Assembly (NCBI RefSeq): GCF_007830155.1
Contig: NZ_VLKY01000001.1
Span: 310,001 to 374,000 of the forward strand
Source of the DNA: Pseudomonas duriflava
GTDB taxonomy: Bacteria; Pseudomonadota; Gammaproteobacteria; Pseudomonadales; Pseudomonadaceae
Direction: 5' to 3'
DNA: 64,000 nucleotides
The position numbers were made by a program, and so were the translations under genes. This document shows, piece after piece, positions 46,352 through 56,491 of this stretch (positions are counted from its first letter, which is position 1; each line of letters opens with the position of its first letter). The notes beneath the pieces are model-generated. The model had not been told where the DNA came from. It was given only the letters and a program-made list of their open reading frames with translations, and searched no databases.

Positions 46352-48441
46352 GTCTGGAGCAGTTGTCGCTCTTCGATATGAGCACTGCCGACGAGCCGGC
46401 CCCAATCTCTGCACCTGTGTCGGTAGGGTTCGCACCGCTGGACACGATGGCAGACCTGTTCCTGCTCCTGGACCGCTGGGTCGAGCGCGGCTGGCTGCGG
46501 CCGCTGGATCGGGCCTTTGTGGCTTTCCTGTATGAGTTGGACGGGCAGAGCGCCCCCTGTGTGATGCTGGCCGCGGCATTGACCAGCCACCAACTCGGGC
46601 ATGGGCATGTTTGCCTGGACCTGGCGGAAACCTTGAGCAATCCAGACATGGCCCTGTCCTTGCCGCCGGAAGGGGATGAAGATCGACTCTCCATGCTGCT
46701 GCCCTCGGATGTACTGCGTGCCCTTTCGGTCGAGTATTGGTGCGCTGCGCTGGCGGCCAGCCCGGTCGTGGCCGAGGGGATGGAGGATGACTGTCCGCTA
46801 GTGCTGGAGGGGCAGCGGCTCTACCTGCGACGTTACTGGACCTACGAGCGCTGCGTACGGGAATCGTTGCGCTTGCGCCTGAACTTTCAAGGGCAGGTGG
46901 CAGATGATTTGTCACTGCAACTGTCTACCTTGTTTCCCGAGCCGCCCGTCATCGACGGCCAAAGCGTTACAGACTGGCAGAAGCTTGCCTGCGCTTTGGC
47001 TGCACGTGGTGCGTTCAGCATCATCACGGGCGGCCCTGGCACCGGCAAGACCACAACGGTAGTCCGCCTCCTGGCTTTGTTGCAGACACCCGCGGTTGAG
47101 AACGGTCGGCCGATTCGTATTCGTCTGGCTGCTCCGACGGGTAAGGCGGCTGCGCGGCTGACCGAGTCCATTGGCCAGCAGGTCAAGTCGTTGGCCGTCA
47201 GCGAGGCCGTTCGCCCCCATATTCCAGTAGATGTCACCACTGTGCACCGCTTGTTGGGCAGCCGTCCCGACACTCGCCATTTCCGCCACCATGCCGGCAA
47301 TCCCTTGCCCCTAGACGTGTTGGTGGTTGACGAAGCCTCGATGATCGACTTGGAAATGATGGCTTGTCTGCTGGATGCGCTACCGCGCCATGCTCGGCTG
47401 ATCCTGTTGGGCGATAAAGACCAGCTGGCCTCGGTAGAGGCGGGTGCGGTATTGGGCGATCTGTGTCGCGATGCCGAACGGGGCTATTACACCGCCCAGA
47501 CCCAGGCGTGGCTCGAATCGGTCTGCGGACATGGGCTGCATCAGGAGAGCCTTGAGGCCGGTCATCCCGAGCGGCATGCGCTGGCCCAACAAGTAGTAAT
47601 GCTGCGGCATTCGCGGCGCTTTGGGTCCGGGAGCGGTATCGGTCAGCTGGCGCGGCGGGTCAATGCCCAAGACGCCGCGGGGGCACGTGAGTTACTGGTC
47701 TCCAAGTGTTACCCCGACCTTTTCAATCTGCGCCTGCGAGACCAGGATGACAAAGCGCTAGAGCGTTTGGTACTGGAGGGTCATTCTGACAAGGGCCCTC
47801 AGGGGTACCGGCATTACCTAAGTATTATCCAAGAGCAGCGGCCAAGTTACGATCAGCCTCTGGATCACCCCGCCTGGGAGGCATGGGCACAGCAAATTTT
47901 GAAGGCGTTCGACGATTTCCAGCTGTTGTGCGCCGTGCGCAAGGGCGTTTGGGGGGTAGAAGGGCTCAACCAGCGCATTGCCAAGTCTCTGCTGGCAGCC
48001 GGGCTGATCAGTCATGATCAGGGGTGGTACGAAGGAAGGCCGGTACTGGTTACCAAGAACGATTACAGCCTGAACCTTATGAATGGCGACATTGGCATTG
48101 CCCTGTGCCTGCCGGACGCCGCCAGCCGTACCGGCAAGGCGATTCGCGTAGCGTTTCCGCGTAACGATGGCAGCGGCACTCTGCGGTTTATCCTGCCGAG
48201 CCGTCTCTCGGCAGTAGAAACCGTTTTTGCCATGACGGTACACAAGTCCCAGGGGTCTGAGTTTGCTCATACGGCCTTGATCCTGCCGGAAACATTGAGT
48301 CCGGTTTTGACCAAGGAGCTGATCTACACCGGCATTACCCGGGCCCGTCAGTGGTTCAGCCTGATCGAGTCCCGGGCAGGTGTGTTCGAGGAGGCCGTCT
48401 TGCGCAAGGTGCGGCGGTTGAGTGGCCTGATGTTGAACTGA
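46348..48441 (+). CDS. recD: Exodeoxyribonuclease V alpha subunit RecD
   Basis: RecD is the 5'-3' helicase motor of RecBCD. The 697-residue product has an N-terminal RecB-binding domain, Walker A (IITGGPGTGKTTTVVRLL), motif II (VLVVDEASMIDLEM), and late helicase motifs (FAMTVHKSQGSEFAHTALIL; YTGITRARQWFSLIES). It overlaps recB by four bases. A hairpin follows the stop. Confidence 0.94.
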   Translation: MSLEQLSLFDMSTADEPAPISAPVSVGFAPLDTMADLFLLLDRWVERGWLRPLDRAFVAFLYELDGQSAPCVMLAAALTSHQLGHGHVCLDLAETLSNPDMALSLPPEGDEDRLSMLLPSDVLRALSVEYWCAALAASPVVAEGMEDDCPLVLEGQRLYLRRYWTYERCVRESLRLRLNFQGQVADDLSLQLSTLFPEPPVIDGQSVTDWQKLACALAARGAFSIITGGPGTGKTTTVVRLLALLQTPAVENGRPIRIRLAAPTGKAAARLTESIGQQVKSLAVSEAVRPHIPVDVTTVHRLLGSRPDTRHFRHHAGNPLPLDVLVVDEASMIDLEMMACLLDALPRHARLILLGDKDQLASVEAGAVLGDLCRDAERGYYTAQTQAWLESVCGHGLHQESLEAGHPERHALAQQVVMLRHSRRFGSGSGIGQLARRVNAQDAAGARELLVSKCYPDLFNLRLRDQDDKALERLVLEGHSDKGPQGYRHYLSIIQEQRPSYDQPLDHPAWEAWAQQILKAFDDFQLLCAVRKGVWGVEGLNQRIAKSLLAAGLISHDQGWYEGRPVLVTKNDYSLNLMNGDIGIALCLPDAASRTGKAIRVAFPRNDGSGTLRFILPSRLSAVETVFAMTVHKSQGSEFAHTALILPETLSPVLTKELIYTGITRARQWFSLIESRAGVFEEAVLRKVRRLSGLMLN

Positions 48442-48454
48442 TTCTGGCTTGCCC

Positions 48455-48483
48455 CCTGAAAGCCTGCCCTGTGGGCTTTCAGG
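48455..48483 (+). terminator. Hairpin after recD
   Basis: CCTGAAAGCC (48455-48464) and GGCTTTCAGG (48474-48483) form a perfect 10-bp stem with a 9-base loop, 14 bases after the stop. It has no T-run, so termination may be partial. Confidence 0.5.
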
Positions 48484-48710
48484 CAAATACTCTATGACCC
48501 TGCTTACCGATAAGCGGTATGCAAGTTTGCTATTGGCGAGCCGATAGTCTGAACGTCACCCTACAACCAATCTTTTGGTTATCGAAATAATTATTGTCTC
48601 GCTAATCAATTATGGATTGCGCTTTATTTAGGGCGTAGGTGGCCGTTATTAACAAATGCTGGTTAAGGATAGTGGCATTCGGCCATAAGCTGGCAAGTCG
48701 GGACCCTTCT

Positions 48711-50339
48711 ATGAATTTTCGTAACCTTAAAATTGCCCACCGTGCATCATTAAGCTTTGCCGCTATTACTGTGCTGGTAGTGCTATTGGGCATGTTTTCG
48801 TTCATTGAGCTACGTGAGCTGCGCCATTCGGAGCAAGAGCTCGAACTAGATTGGCTACCCAGCATCCAGTCTTCCAGCGACATCAACCAACACCTTCAAA
48901 CCATTCGAATCGAAGGCCTGCGGATTCTGGCTACGCCCAATAGCCCGGAGCAGAACATCATGCTTCAGCGCACTGCCGACGCTCGCCGCGATATGTTGAA
49001 AGAGGCGGCGTACTATCGCCAGGCGTTGGTGAGTTCGGCTGAAGAGGCACGTCTGTTCGAGCAGCTCGAAAATGCCATGAAAGCCTATCTGGATGGTCTG
49101 GATATACTGCTTCGGTTGGATGCTCAAGAGCAGACCGCTGCCGCTCTGGAATGGGCCAACGATGGATTGCACGACCGGGCCGACGCCTTCCTGGTAGCGC
49201 TGAAGACTTTACAGGCCATGAACGATGAAGGGGCAAGGCAGTCGGGTCTCCAGGCCGAGCATACGTATGCCAGCAGCCTCAAGTTTATTGCCGGCATCGT
49301 AATCATCGCGGTGGTGCTGACCGTTCTGTTCGCCTGGATACTTACCCATAGTATTGTGACGCCAATTGCGGCCTCGGTAAAAGCGGCCGAAGCCATTGCT
49401 GCCGGTGATCTGACTCAACCGATTGCCGATAAAGGGCGCGACGAAGCGGCACAACTGATGACCGCCTTGCAGACCATGCAGCGTAATCTGCGCGATACCT
49501 TGCAGCAGATCTCTGATTCATCTATCCAGCTCGCTTCCGCCTCAGAAGAAATGAGTGCCCTGATGGAAGAAGGTAGCCGGGGCTTGCAAAAGCAGAATAG
49601 TGAAATTGATCAGGCCGCCACTGCCGTGACAGAGATGAGCGCGGCTGTGGATGAGGTGGCACGAAATGCAGTCGCTGCTTTCGACGCGGCACGGCAATCC
49701 AACCAGGCGGCTACAGTGGGCAAGCAGCGAGTAGACGAAACGTTAGGGGCCATGCATCAGTTGACCGACCAGGTAGAACAGACTTCCTTACGGATTCAGG
49801 GTCTGGCTGCACAATCGCAGGATATCAACAAGGTGCTCGGCGTAATCAGTGCGATTGCTGCACAAACCAATCTGCTGGCCCTAAATGCCGCCATCGAGGC
49901 GGCGCGAGCGGGTGAGCAAGGGCGAGGATTTGCCGTCGTGGCCGATGAGGTACGTGCACTGGCCCATCGTACTCAGACCTCGACACTGGAAGTTGAGCAA
50001 ATGATTTCCGCAATTCAAAAGGGAACCGAAGAAGCGGCCGCGTCTATGGCATGCAGCCGCGAGCAGGCAGTAACCACGCAAAAGGTGGCGGATCAGGCAG
50101 GACGGGCATTGCACGAAATTACCCTATCGGTCAGTCAGATCGACGAACGTACCCAGCAAATTGCCGCCGCGTCTGAAGAACAGGCCAGCGTAGCCGCTGA
50201 AGTGGACCGTAATCTGGTTCATATTCGTGATCTAGCTATCCAGAGCGCCGCGGGTGCTCATGAAACATCAGTTGCCAGCAGCGAGTTGGCGGATTTGGCC
50301 GTCACGCTTAATAACCTTGTGCAGCGGTTCAAGGTTTAA
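48711..50339 (+). CDS. Methyl-accepting chemotaxis protein (4HB-type sensor)
   Basis: The 542-residue chemoreceptor has a first membrane helix (about 17-37), a periplasmic four-helix-bundle type sensor of about 150 residues, a second membrane helix (about 193-213: [20 protein letters not shown]), a HAMP domain, and a long cytoplasmic signalling hairpin with the tip [20 protein letters not shown]. There is no C-terminal pentapeptide tether for CheR. I chose the ATG at 48711; the frame opens at 48639, but that part reads as non-family sequence. The ligand is unknown. Confidence 0.9.
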   Translation: MNFRNLKIAHRASLSFAAITVLVVLLGMFSFIELRELRHSEQELELDWLPSIQSSSDINQHLQTIRIEGLRILATPNSPEQNIMLQRTADARRDMLKEAAYYRQALVSSAEEARLFEQLENAMKAYLDGLDILLRLDAQEQTAAALEWANDGLHDRADAFLVALKTLQAMNDEGARQSGLQAEHTYASSLKFIAGIVIIAVVLTVLFAWILTHSIVTPIAASVKAAEAIAAGDLTQPIADKGRDEAAQLMTALQTMQRNLRDTLQQISDSSIQLASASEEMSALMEEGSRGLQKQNSEIDQAATAVTEMSAAVDEVARNAVAAFDAARQSNQAATVGKQRVDETLGAMHQLTDQVEQTSLRIQGLAAQSQDINKVLGVISAIAAQTNLLALNAAIEAARAGEQGRGFAVVADEVRALAHRTQTSTLEVEQMISAIQKGTEEAAASMACSREQAVTTQKVADQAGRALHEITLSVSQIDERTQQIAAASEEQASVAAEVDRNLVHIRDLAIQSAAGAHETSVASSELADLAVTLNNLVQRFKV

Positions 50340-50350
50340 CGGTAGAGAAA

Positions 50351-50374
50351 CCGGAGGGTAAATCTATCCTCCGG
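50351..50374 (+). terminator. Terminator-like hairpin after the chemoreceptor gene
   Basis: CCGGAGG (50351-50357) pairs with CCTCCGG (50368-50374), starting 12 bases after the stop. Confidence 0.6.
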
Positions 50375-50471
50375 CTCGTCTTAAAGCATCCGGCTTGGCA
50401 CACCGAGACTGGACGGCTGTCGGTAGCAGTCATAAGGTGCGAGCTTCGATGTATGTGTCTCGAGGCCGGCA

Positions 50472-52070
50472 ATGGATTCACTCACTTTGTTCTCCCTGCT
50501 TTTACCCTTGGCTGCCCTGGTGGGCTGGGGAGCAACCGCCGCCTGGCTGGTGCGTCAGCAGCAAAACCTGCAAACCCGCCTGCAGGAAGCGCAGGAGCTA
50601 ATCGAGGCTGAACGCAGCGAGGCGCAGCGGTTGGAGGTCGCCCACAGCCGGCAGGCAGTTGAGCTCGACGCCGAGCGGGACCGGAGCGATCAGCTTCGTG
50701 AGCAGCTTGAAGCATTCAGACAAGGCGAAGCCGACTTGCGTCAGCAGGCACGTCAGGCGCAACAGGACATGTCCGACCATCGAGCGGCTGCCGAGGCGGC
50801 AAAGGCGCAACTGCATGGACTACAGCAGCAGCTCCAGGAGCTGCGTACTCAGCATGAGCGCGAGCGGCAAATCTCCCGAGAGATACAGGCTCGCCATGCT
50901 CAGTTGGTTGAAGAGCACGCTACGCTGCGCACGACGCTGGAGCAGAAAGAGCAACATTTTCTCGAACAAAGTCAGCTGCTGCGGGAAAGTCGCGAACAGC
51001 TCAAGCTTGAGTTCGAACAGCTGGCCGGCCAGATTTTCGAGGCCAAGGGGCATACCTTTTCCCAGCACAGCCAGCAATCGCTGGATGCCTTGCTCAAGCC
51101 GTTCCGCGAGCAGATCGAAGCCTTTCGCCATAAGGTCGAGGATATCCATCACAAGGACACGCAACAGCAGGCTGCGCTGGCCCAGCAGCTCTTCGACCTG
51201 AAAGAGCTCAATCGACAGATTACTCAAGAAGCCCATGAGCTGGCCACTGCGCTCAAGGGGCAGAAAAAGACGCAGGGTAATTGGGGAGAGCTGATTCTTG
51301 AAAATGTACTGGAGCGCTCCGGTCTGCGTTTGGGCACCGATTTCGTTCGCGAGGCCAGCTTTACCACCGAGACGGGGCGCCGCCGTCCCGACGTACTGGT
51401 CTATCTGCCGCAGAGCAAGCATCTGATCATCGACGCCAAGGTTTCGCTCAACGCCTATACCCGCTATATCAATAGCGAGGATGAAGCCGAGCGGCGAATA
51501 GCCCTTGCCGAGCATGTCCAGGCGATGGGTGATCGTATCCGCGAGCTGTCGGACCGGGAATACTTTAAGTTACCCGGATTGAACACACCAGAAATGGTAT
51601 TCATGTTCGTCCCCATCGAGTCGGCCTTTGTCGAGGCGCTCAAAGCGGACGAGACTCTATTCCAACGTGCCATCGAACAGAACGTTCTGGTAGCGACCCC
51701 AACCACGTTGTTGACCAGTCTCAACATTGTGCGTCAACTCTGGCGCTTTGAGGATCAGAGCCGCCATACCGCTGAATTGGCTGACCGTGCCAGTAGGGTC
51801 TATGACAAGCTGCGTACCTTCCTGGGCAGCATGGACGGTATCGGCAAGAGCCTGGAAAAAGCACAAGAGGCCTATCACAAGGCCTGTGGCCAGTTGATGA
51901 GCGGGCAGGGTAATCTGGTAAAGCAGGTCAACGACTTCAAGGAGTTAGGCGTGGCGGTCAAGGCAGAAATTGAAGGCCAATGGACCGAGCGGGCGGCACT
52001 GGAACTCAATCTGGTCAGCCTGGACGGCGAGAGAGGCCATACAGCCTCTGAATCTGCTGCCAACTCGTGA
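50472..52070 (+). CDS. rmuC: DNA recombination protein RmuC
   Basis: RmuC limits inversions at short repeats in E. coli and belongs to a PD-(D/E)xK-like nuclease family. The 532-residue product has an N-terminal membrane helix (about 4-22), a long coiled coil (about 25-200), and the conserved RmuC domain (GNWGELILENVLERSGLRLG; LIIDAKVSLNAYTRY; EMVFMFVPIESAFVEAL). GAGG precedes the ATG. It converges on the ftsH-like gene across a strong terminator. Confidence 0.92.
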   Translation: MDSLTLFSLLLPLAALVGWGATAAWLVRQQQNLQTRLQEAQELIEAERSEAQRLEVAHSRQAVELDAERDRSDQLREQLEAFRQGEADLRQQARQAQQDMSDHRAAAEAAKAQLHGLQQQLQELRTQHERERQISREIQARHAQLVEEHATLRTTLEQKEQHFLEQSQLLRESREQLKLEFEQLAGQIFEAKGHTFSQHSQQSLDALLKPFREQIEAFRHKVEDIHHKDTQQQAALAQQLFDLKELNRQITQEAHELATALKGQKKTQGNWGELILENVLERSGLRLGTDFVREASFTTETGRRRPDVLVYLPQSKHLIIDAKVSLNAYTRYINSEDEAERRIALAEHVQAMGDRIRELSDREYFKLPGLNTPEMVFMFVPIESAFVEALKADETLFQRAIEQNVLVATPTTLLTSLNIVRQLWRFEDQSRHTAELADRASRVYDKLRTFLGSMDGIGKSLEKAQEAYHKACGQLMSGQGNLVKQVNDFKELGVAVKAEIEGQWTERAALELNLVSLDGERGHTASESAANS

Positions 52071-52144
52071 CGCAGGTAATGCGTGTAACGGTATCGTCCT
52101 GATCCAGGACTTATCCTTAAGCCTGCTATAGCCGAGTAAACAGA

Positions 52145-52180
52145 AAAAAAGCCTGCCACCGTTAGGGAGCAGGCTTTTTT
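52145..52180. terminator. Bidirectional terminator between rmuC and ftsH-like gene
   Basis: AAAAAAGCCTGC (52145-52156) and GCAGGCTTTTTT (52169-52180) form an ideal symmetrical rho-independent terminator between convergent genes. Confidence 0.9.
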
Positions 52181-52208
52181 GTTGGCATGTGGCGAACGCT
52201 CTACATGT

Positions 52209-54131
52209 TTATTCGAGGGTCCAGCCACTCATGGCTGCATTTTGTGCAGGCTCATGATCGCCTGCCAATGCGCGGTTCAAAGCTTTAACGGCTTCGGTGC
52301 CACCTTGAGCGGCCAGGGCTTCCATGACCTCTTCCCCGGGAAGGGTTTCACGCTCCAGCAGACCATCCGTGATGCGGTCGAGAGCGGGACGCAGCCGTTG
52401 CAGCAGGTTCATACACTGATCGTTCAGACGATGCAGTAACTGATCAGCTGCCTCGATAGAGGCCTGGGCATCGAAGTCCAGGTGTGCTTCACGAAGCGCC
52501 TGCAAGCTCAACAACGAGCGATTTGGACCCATGCCCAGCGAGGCGACCATCGACAAGGCCAGCTTGGAGGCTTCCTGCAGATCCTGGGCAGCCCCGGACG
52601 ATACCTCATTAAAGTACAACTGCTCGGCACAGCGGCCGGCCAGCAGCATTTGGATACGCGCTTTCAACTCGGATTCCAGATGCAGACGCTTGTCTTCTAC
52701 CGGCGTAACCAGCGTGACGCCTAATGCCTGACCGCGCGGCAGAATGGTGACCTTTTCCACACGCCCTACACTCAGTGCGGCAGCGACCAGAGCATGGCCA
52801 GCCTCGTGCACAGCGATGCGTGTACGCTCAGTGGCGCTGAGCGGCGTAACGGCAGTCGGCTGTTCACCGATCCGGCATGTCTCGATGGCATCCACGAAAT
52901 GGCTCATGGCAACCTGCTTGCAGTTTTCGCGTGCGGCCAGTAAGGCGGCATGATTCACGATATAAGCGATGGCTGCCGGGGTCAGGCCAACGGTATTACG
53001 GGACAGTGCCTGGAAATCCAGATCACCTTCAACCTGAACCTTTTTGGCATACAGACGGAATAGGGCGGCACGGTCTTCCAGTGTCGGCAGGCCTACGGCA
53101 ATGGTCCGGTCAAAGCGGCCTTCACGAACCAGGGCCGGGTCGAGCGAATTAGCAAAGTTGGTAGCCCCTACAACCAGCACACCGCTGGAGCCGTCGAAGC
53201 CGTCCATTTCTGTCAGGAATTGGTTGATGATCCGGTTGGCTTCAGCATCACTCGAACGAGACTGTTCAGCCCGTTTGCCAATGCCATCAATCTCATCGAT
53301 GAAAATAATGCAGGGCGCCTTTTTCCGGGCGGTACGGAACAGGGATTTAACCTTCTGAATGCCCACGCCAAAGAACATTGAGGAGAAATCGCTACCGGTC
53401 ACCTGAATGAAGTGCGCATTGCACTCGGTCGCCAGCGCCTTGGCCAGCTGGGTCTTGCCGGTGCCGGGCTCTCCGGTCAGCAGGACGCCTTTAGGCGGAC
53501 GGGCGCCCAAGGCGGCAAAAGCCTTGGGATTACGCAAACAGGTAGTGATGTCTTCCAATGCCCGCTTGGCTTCATGGGCGCCAACGACATCATCAAACGA
53601 GACATTAGTGCCCTTGCGCTGAATCTTGAACGGGCTCATGGCACGAAACGCCAGCGGCACGATCAGGAGTAACAGAAGCAGGTAGCCCGGCAGGTTAGTC
53701 AGCAATCCCTCGACGAACGGATTCTTGCCAGAGGACTCGGCGAAGGTAGCCACTGGAAACAGTGCCTCACCCTGGCTTGAGTAGTCACGCAGGACCAGAT
53801 CGCCCACGCGGCCGGAGGGGTCTGCCACCATATAGCGGGCCTGGCCTGTCGTAGTGATATAGACCGCTTCTTCACCAATAACGGCACCGGCAATGGTATG
53901 GGCACGCATGTCTTTGACCAGAACGGACAAATCCTGCGGATGAGCCGACCAGGATTCGGGCGCCGTGCGTACCGCTTCGAGCATCGCCTGTACAGAGCCG
54001 GGCGCAGCAGGAGCCGCTACGGTACGGTCCGACTGCCAGTACCAATAGGCCAGGCTACCCGCCAGTACGGCTACCAGGGCCAAGGCATAAAGAAGGGTAA
54101 AGCGATGCTTGCTGAAAGAAGATTTCTTCAT
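52209..54131 (-). CDS. Divergent FtsH-type AAA+ M41 metalloprotease
   Basis: The 640-residue protein has FtsH architecture: a first membrane helix (about 12-31), a periplasmic domain, a second helix (about 145-165), an AAA+ domain with Walker A (LLTGEPGTGKTQLAKAL), Walker B (CIIFIDEIDGIGKRAE) and arginine fingers (PALVREGRFDR), and a peptidase domain with zinc motif HEAGHALVAAAL and a third ligand Asp in GAAQDLQEASKLA. The pore loop reads MFFGVGI instead of the usual MFVGVGA, and the second-region-of-homology spacer differs from housekeeping FtsH. It is likely a second, specialised FtsH. The start at 54131 has better ribosome-binding site spacing than the ATG at 54137. Confidence 0.85.
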   Translation of the reverse strand: MKKSSFSKHRFTLLYALALVAVLAGSLAYWYWQSDRTVAAPAAPGSVQAMLEAVRTAPESWSAHPQDLSVLVKDMRAHTIAGAVIGEEAVYITTTGQARYMVADPSGRVGDLVLRDYSSQGEALFPVATFAESSGKNPFVEGLLTNLPGYLLLLLLIVPLAFRAMSPFKIQRKGTNVSFDDVVGAHEAKRALEDITTCLRNPKAFAALGARPPKGVLLTGEPGTGKTQLAKALATECNAHFIQVTGSDFSSMFFGVGIQKVKSLFRTARKKAPCIIFIDEIDGIGKRAEQSRSSDAEANRIINQFLTEMDGFDGSSGVLVVGATNFANSLDPALVREGRFDRTIAVGLPTLEDRAALFRLYAKKVQVEGDLDFQALSRNTVGLTPAAIAYIVNHAALLAARENCKQVAMSHFVDAIETCRIGEQPTAVTPLSATERTRIAVHEAGHALVAAALSVGRVEKVTILPRGQALGVTLVTPVEDKRLHLESELKARIQMLLAGRCAEQLYFNEVSSGAAQDLQEASKLALSMVASLGMGPNRSLLSLQALREAHLDFDAQASIEAADQLLHRLNDQCMNLLQRLRPALDRITDGLLERETLPGEEVMEALAAQGGTEAVKALNRALAGDHEPAQNAAMSGWTLE

Positions 54132-54428
54132 GGGCATTTCCGGTGAGGCAAAACTTCAACGAGGCGCAAAGGCACCGCCGTTCATGAACTTGGGGATTAT
54201 CGGCATGTGGCGCAGTGAGTGAACACAGCAACGGCGAAATACGATAGGTGGTGTGACCACTCGTCCAGTCAAGTTCTTGTTGGTCGGTTCGTTGTAACGG
54301 CCTTATGCAATTGTGTTCGGGGCGTATCCAAGCAAAACGTACTTTTACTGATTTGCTGTAATCAAAAATCATCACTAAACCGTCAATAAATACGTTTTAT
54401 CGGCCCTACAGGACACTATGGAATAACC

Positions 54429-55220
54429 ATGCCAACTCAAACACCTTTATTGGCTCAGGTTGATAACGCTTTGCTCGAGCGGATACGTAAGGCCAGGCAT
54501 CTTGTGGTTTTCACAGGCGCTGGCGTTTCGGCGGAAAGTGGCATTCCTACCTTTCGTGACGCGCAGACGGGGTTATGGTCTCGCTTCGACGCCACGGAAT
54601 TGGCTACACCTGAAGCCTTTCAGGCCGATCCAGCGTTGGTTTGGGGCTGGTACGAGTGGCGCCGGATGAAAGTGCTACAGGCGGAACCCAATTCCGGGCA
54701 TTACGCCATTGCCCGGATGGAGCAGCACATACCCCAGGTTACGGTGATCACTCAGAATGTCGACGACCTTCATGAAAGGGCCGGTAGTCAGAACGTGCTG
54801 CACCTGCACGGCAGCCTGCACCAGCCGCGATGCTTTGATTGTGCTACACCGTATCAGCTCGATTCCGTTCCTACCGAACCCGAAGGCGGACGCCGCCTGC
54901 CACCGCCCCTATGTCCGGTGTGTGGAGGGGCTGTTCGGCCGGGAGTTGTCTGGTTTGGTGAGGCCTTGCCAACGACTGTTCTGCCGCAAGCATTCGAGGC
55001 CGCGGCCTCATGCGACGTTTTGTTGTCGGTAGGTACCTCGAGCTTGGTCCAGCCAGCCGCTCAGATTCCTTTTATTGCGCAGCAACATGGGGCTGCGGTG
55101 GCGCATATCAATACGCAGCCGATAATTTCGAAACATTCCGATGATTGGATGTTGCTGGGTGTGGCAAGTGTTCTATTACCTAAACTGGAAACACAGGCTT
55201 TTTCTAATATTCGACCATAA
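54429..55220 (+). CDS. cobB: NAD-dependent protein deacylase, sirtuin (CobB-like)
   Basis: Sirtuins remove acyl groups from lysine using NAD. The 263-residue product has VVFTGAGVSAESGIPTFRD, TQNVDDLHERAGS, the catalytic His in LHLHGSLHQPRCF, and zinc cysteines in RCFDC and LCPVCGG. The WYEWRRMKV segment carries the Tyr-x-x-Arg pair of class III sirtuins, which prefer succinyl or malonyl groups, so desuccinylation is expected. The gene stands alone between the ftsH-like gene and the curli cluster. Confidence 0.9.
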   Translation: MPTQTPLLAQVDNALLERIRKARHLVVFTGAGVSAESGIPTFRDAQTGLWSRFDATELATPEAFQADPALVWGWYEWRRMKVLQAEPNSGHYAIARMEQHIPQVTVITQNVDDLHERAGSQNVLHLHGSLHQPRCFDCATPYQLDSVPTEPEGGRRLPPPLCPVCGGAVRPGVVWFGEALPTTVLPQAFEAAASCDVLLSVGTSSLVQPAAQIPFIAQQHGAAVAHINTQPIISKHSDDWMLLGVASVLLPKLETQAFSNIRP

Positions 55221-55441
55221 TGAAATATCTGCTTAACACACGACTACGTTTAGTATTGTAAATGAGCATAACTAGAATAATGAAATCAAATGGCCACTAT
55301 ATACTTGTAAGAGTGCTATTAAATAAGCTCTGTGGCGGGCTTCTCAAATGTTTAAAGCGAAACGGATTATGGTCTTTTTTTATTGGTGATCGGTAAAACG
55401 TTGGATAGCCTTTTAATTGCACTAATAATCGAGGCTCGACT
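55221..55441 (+). promoter_or_regulatory. AT-rich promoter region of csgDEFG
   Basis: The 221-base gap before csgD is strongly AT-rich, with TTTAGTATTGTAAAT and TATATACTTGTAAG stretches. Such DNA is typical of silencer (MvaT/H-NS)-bound curli promoters. No curli subunit gene is encoded on either strand here. Confidence 0.35.
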
Positions 55442-56092
55442 TTGAGTTCAGCAAATGCCGTCATGGCGACAGGCCGCCCCCCTTTTACTGTCAAGCTATT
55501 GACCAAAAATCAATTATTGGGGCAACTATTCCAGCATTTTCTCAACCAGCAGGCCGAATTCGAATTATGCGTAGATGACTTCAACGGATTGGACCGCTCA
55601 GTCGCTTCACTCTGGCTTCTTGATGTAGGCAGTGTTTCGTTAGAGCAATGCGTGGACTCACTCGATACGCTGATTCATCAGGCGCCGGTGGCGCTGGTCA
55701 ATACGACGGATGAGCAGGCCCAGCAGCTGATGGAAAAGCACCCGGAAATCAAAGGGATATTCTATACCCATACATCACGGGAGCTGCTGTTGACTGGTAT
55801 CCAGGCCATGCTTATGGGAAGAGATTGGCTGCCGCGTGACGTAATGGAGCGGCTTATTGCCCGCTTTCGTCGGCTACAGGCGTTGGAGGAGGCTGTAATC
55901 GACCTGACCGTGCGCGAGCGGGAAATCCTGTCATTGGTCGGCAAAGGTTATTCCAATGCCGAAATCGCCCATCATTTATGTTTGAGTACCCATACAGTTA
56001 AAAGTCATATCCATAACTTGTTACGCAAGATCGGTGCGTCCAATCGTGCCGAAGCGGCCTTGAAGTTTTATGAAAAGACCAAAGGCATATAA
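55442..56092 (+). CDS. csgD: LuxR-type biofilm regulator CsgD
   Basis: The 216-residue protein has an N-terminal receiver-like domain without a clear phosphorylation Asp set and a C-terminal LuxR helix-turn-helix (LTVREREILSLVGKGYSNAE; THTVKSHIHNLLRKIGASNR). Position at the head of csgEFG identifies it as CsgD, the activator of curli and cellulose genes in enterics. The start is TTG (GAGG seven bases upstream); an ATG at 55463 is an alternative. csgE follows after three bases. Confidence 0.85.
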   Translation: MSSANAVMATGRPPFTVKLLTKNQLLGQLFQHFLNQQAEFELCVDDFNGLDRSVASLWLLDVGSVSLEQCVDSLDTLIHQAPVALVNTTDEQAQQLMEKHPEIKGIFYTHTSRELLLTGIQAMLMGRDWLPRDVMERLIARFRRLQALEEAVIDLTVREREILSLVGKGYSNAEIAHHLCLSTHTVKSHIHNLLRKIGASNRAEAALKFYEKTKGI

Positions 56093-56095
56093 ATC

Positions 56096-56491
56096 ATGAA
56101 ACGCTGGGGCATAGGGTTGTTAGGAGTAATGCTCTGTATATCGGCTCAAGCAAGTAATGGAGGAGAAGACGATATTCAGGGGCTTATTGTTGACAATACG
56201 ATCTCACGCTTCGGGCATGACTTTTACCGTTATTTCAGCGATCGTCTAGTTGATACCACTCCTCTTGATTTCAACTTGGTAGTTAAAGAAAGGCCCTCGG
56301 CGCGGTGGGGAAGTTTGATATGGGTAGAACATAATCAGCGTCTCGTCTATCGCCAGTTTATACAACCCAACGTCATGGAGTTAAAGGGCATCGCGTATTC
56401 AGCGGCAGATCAAGTCAAGGACACTCTTGATAAACAAAAAATAGAAAATCTTCTGTATGACGCCTTCGACATGGACAGAGACGAGCTATGA
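56096..56491 (+). CDS. csgE: Curli secretion specificity factor CsgE
   Basis: CsgE caps the CsgG pore in the periplasm and delivers curli subunits. The 131-residue product has a signal peptide (cleavage near SAQASN) and the conserved body IQGLIVDNTISRFGHDFYR and YRQFIQPNVMELKGIAYSA. It overlaps csgF by four bases. Confidence 0.9.
   Translation: MKRWGIGLLGVMLCISAQASNGGEDDIQGLIVDNTISRFGHDFYRYFSDRLVDTTPLDFNLVVKERPSARWGSLIWVEHNQRLVYRQFIQPNVMELKGIAYSAADQVKDTLDKQKIENLLYDAFDMDRDEL

Noticed and set aside
45833-46915. 360-codon minus-strand frame
   Set aside because: It is antisense to recB/recD, is Pro/Arg-rich as expected of shadow frames, and the sense genes are certain.
55297-55506. Minus-strand frame before csgD considered as a missing curli subunit
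   Set aside because: It lacks a signal peptide and the Gln/Asn/Gly repeat pattern of CsgA or CsgB.
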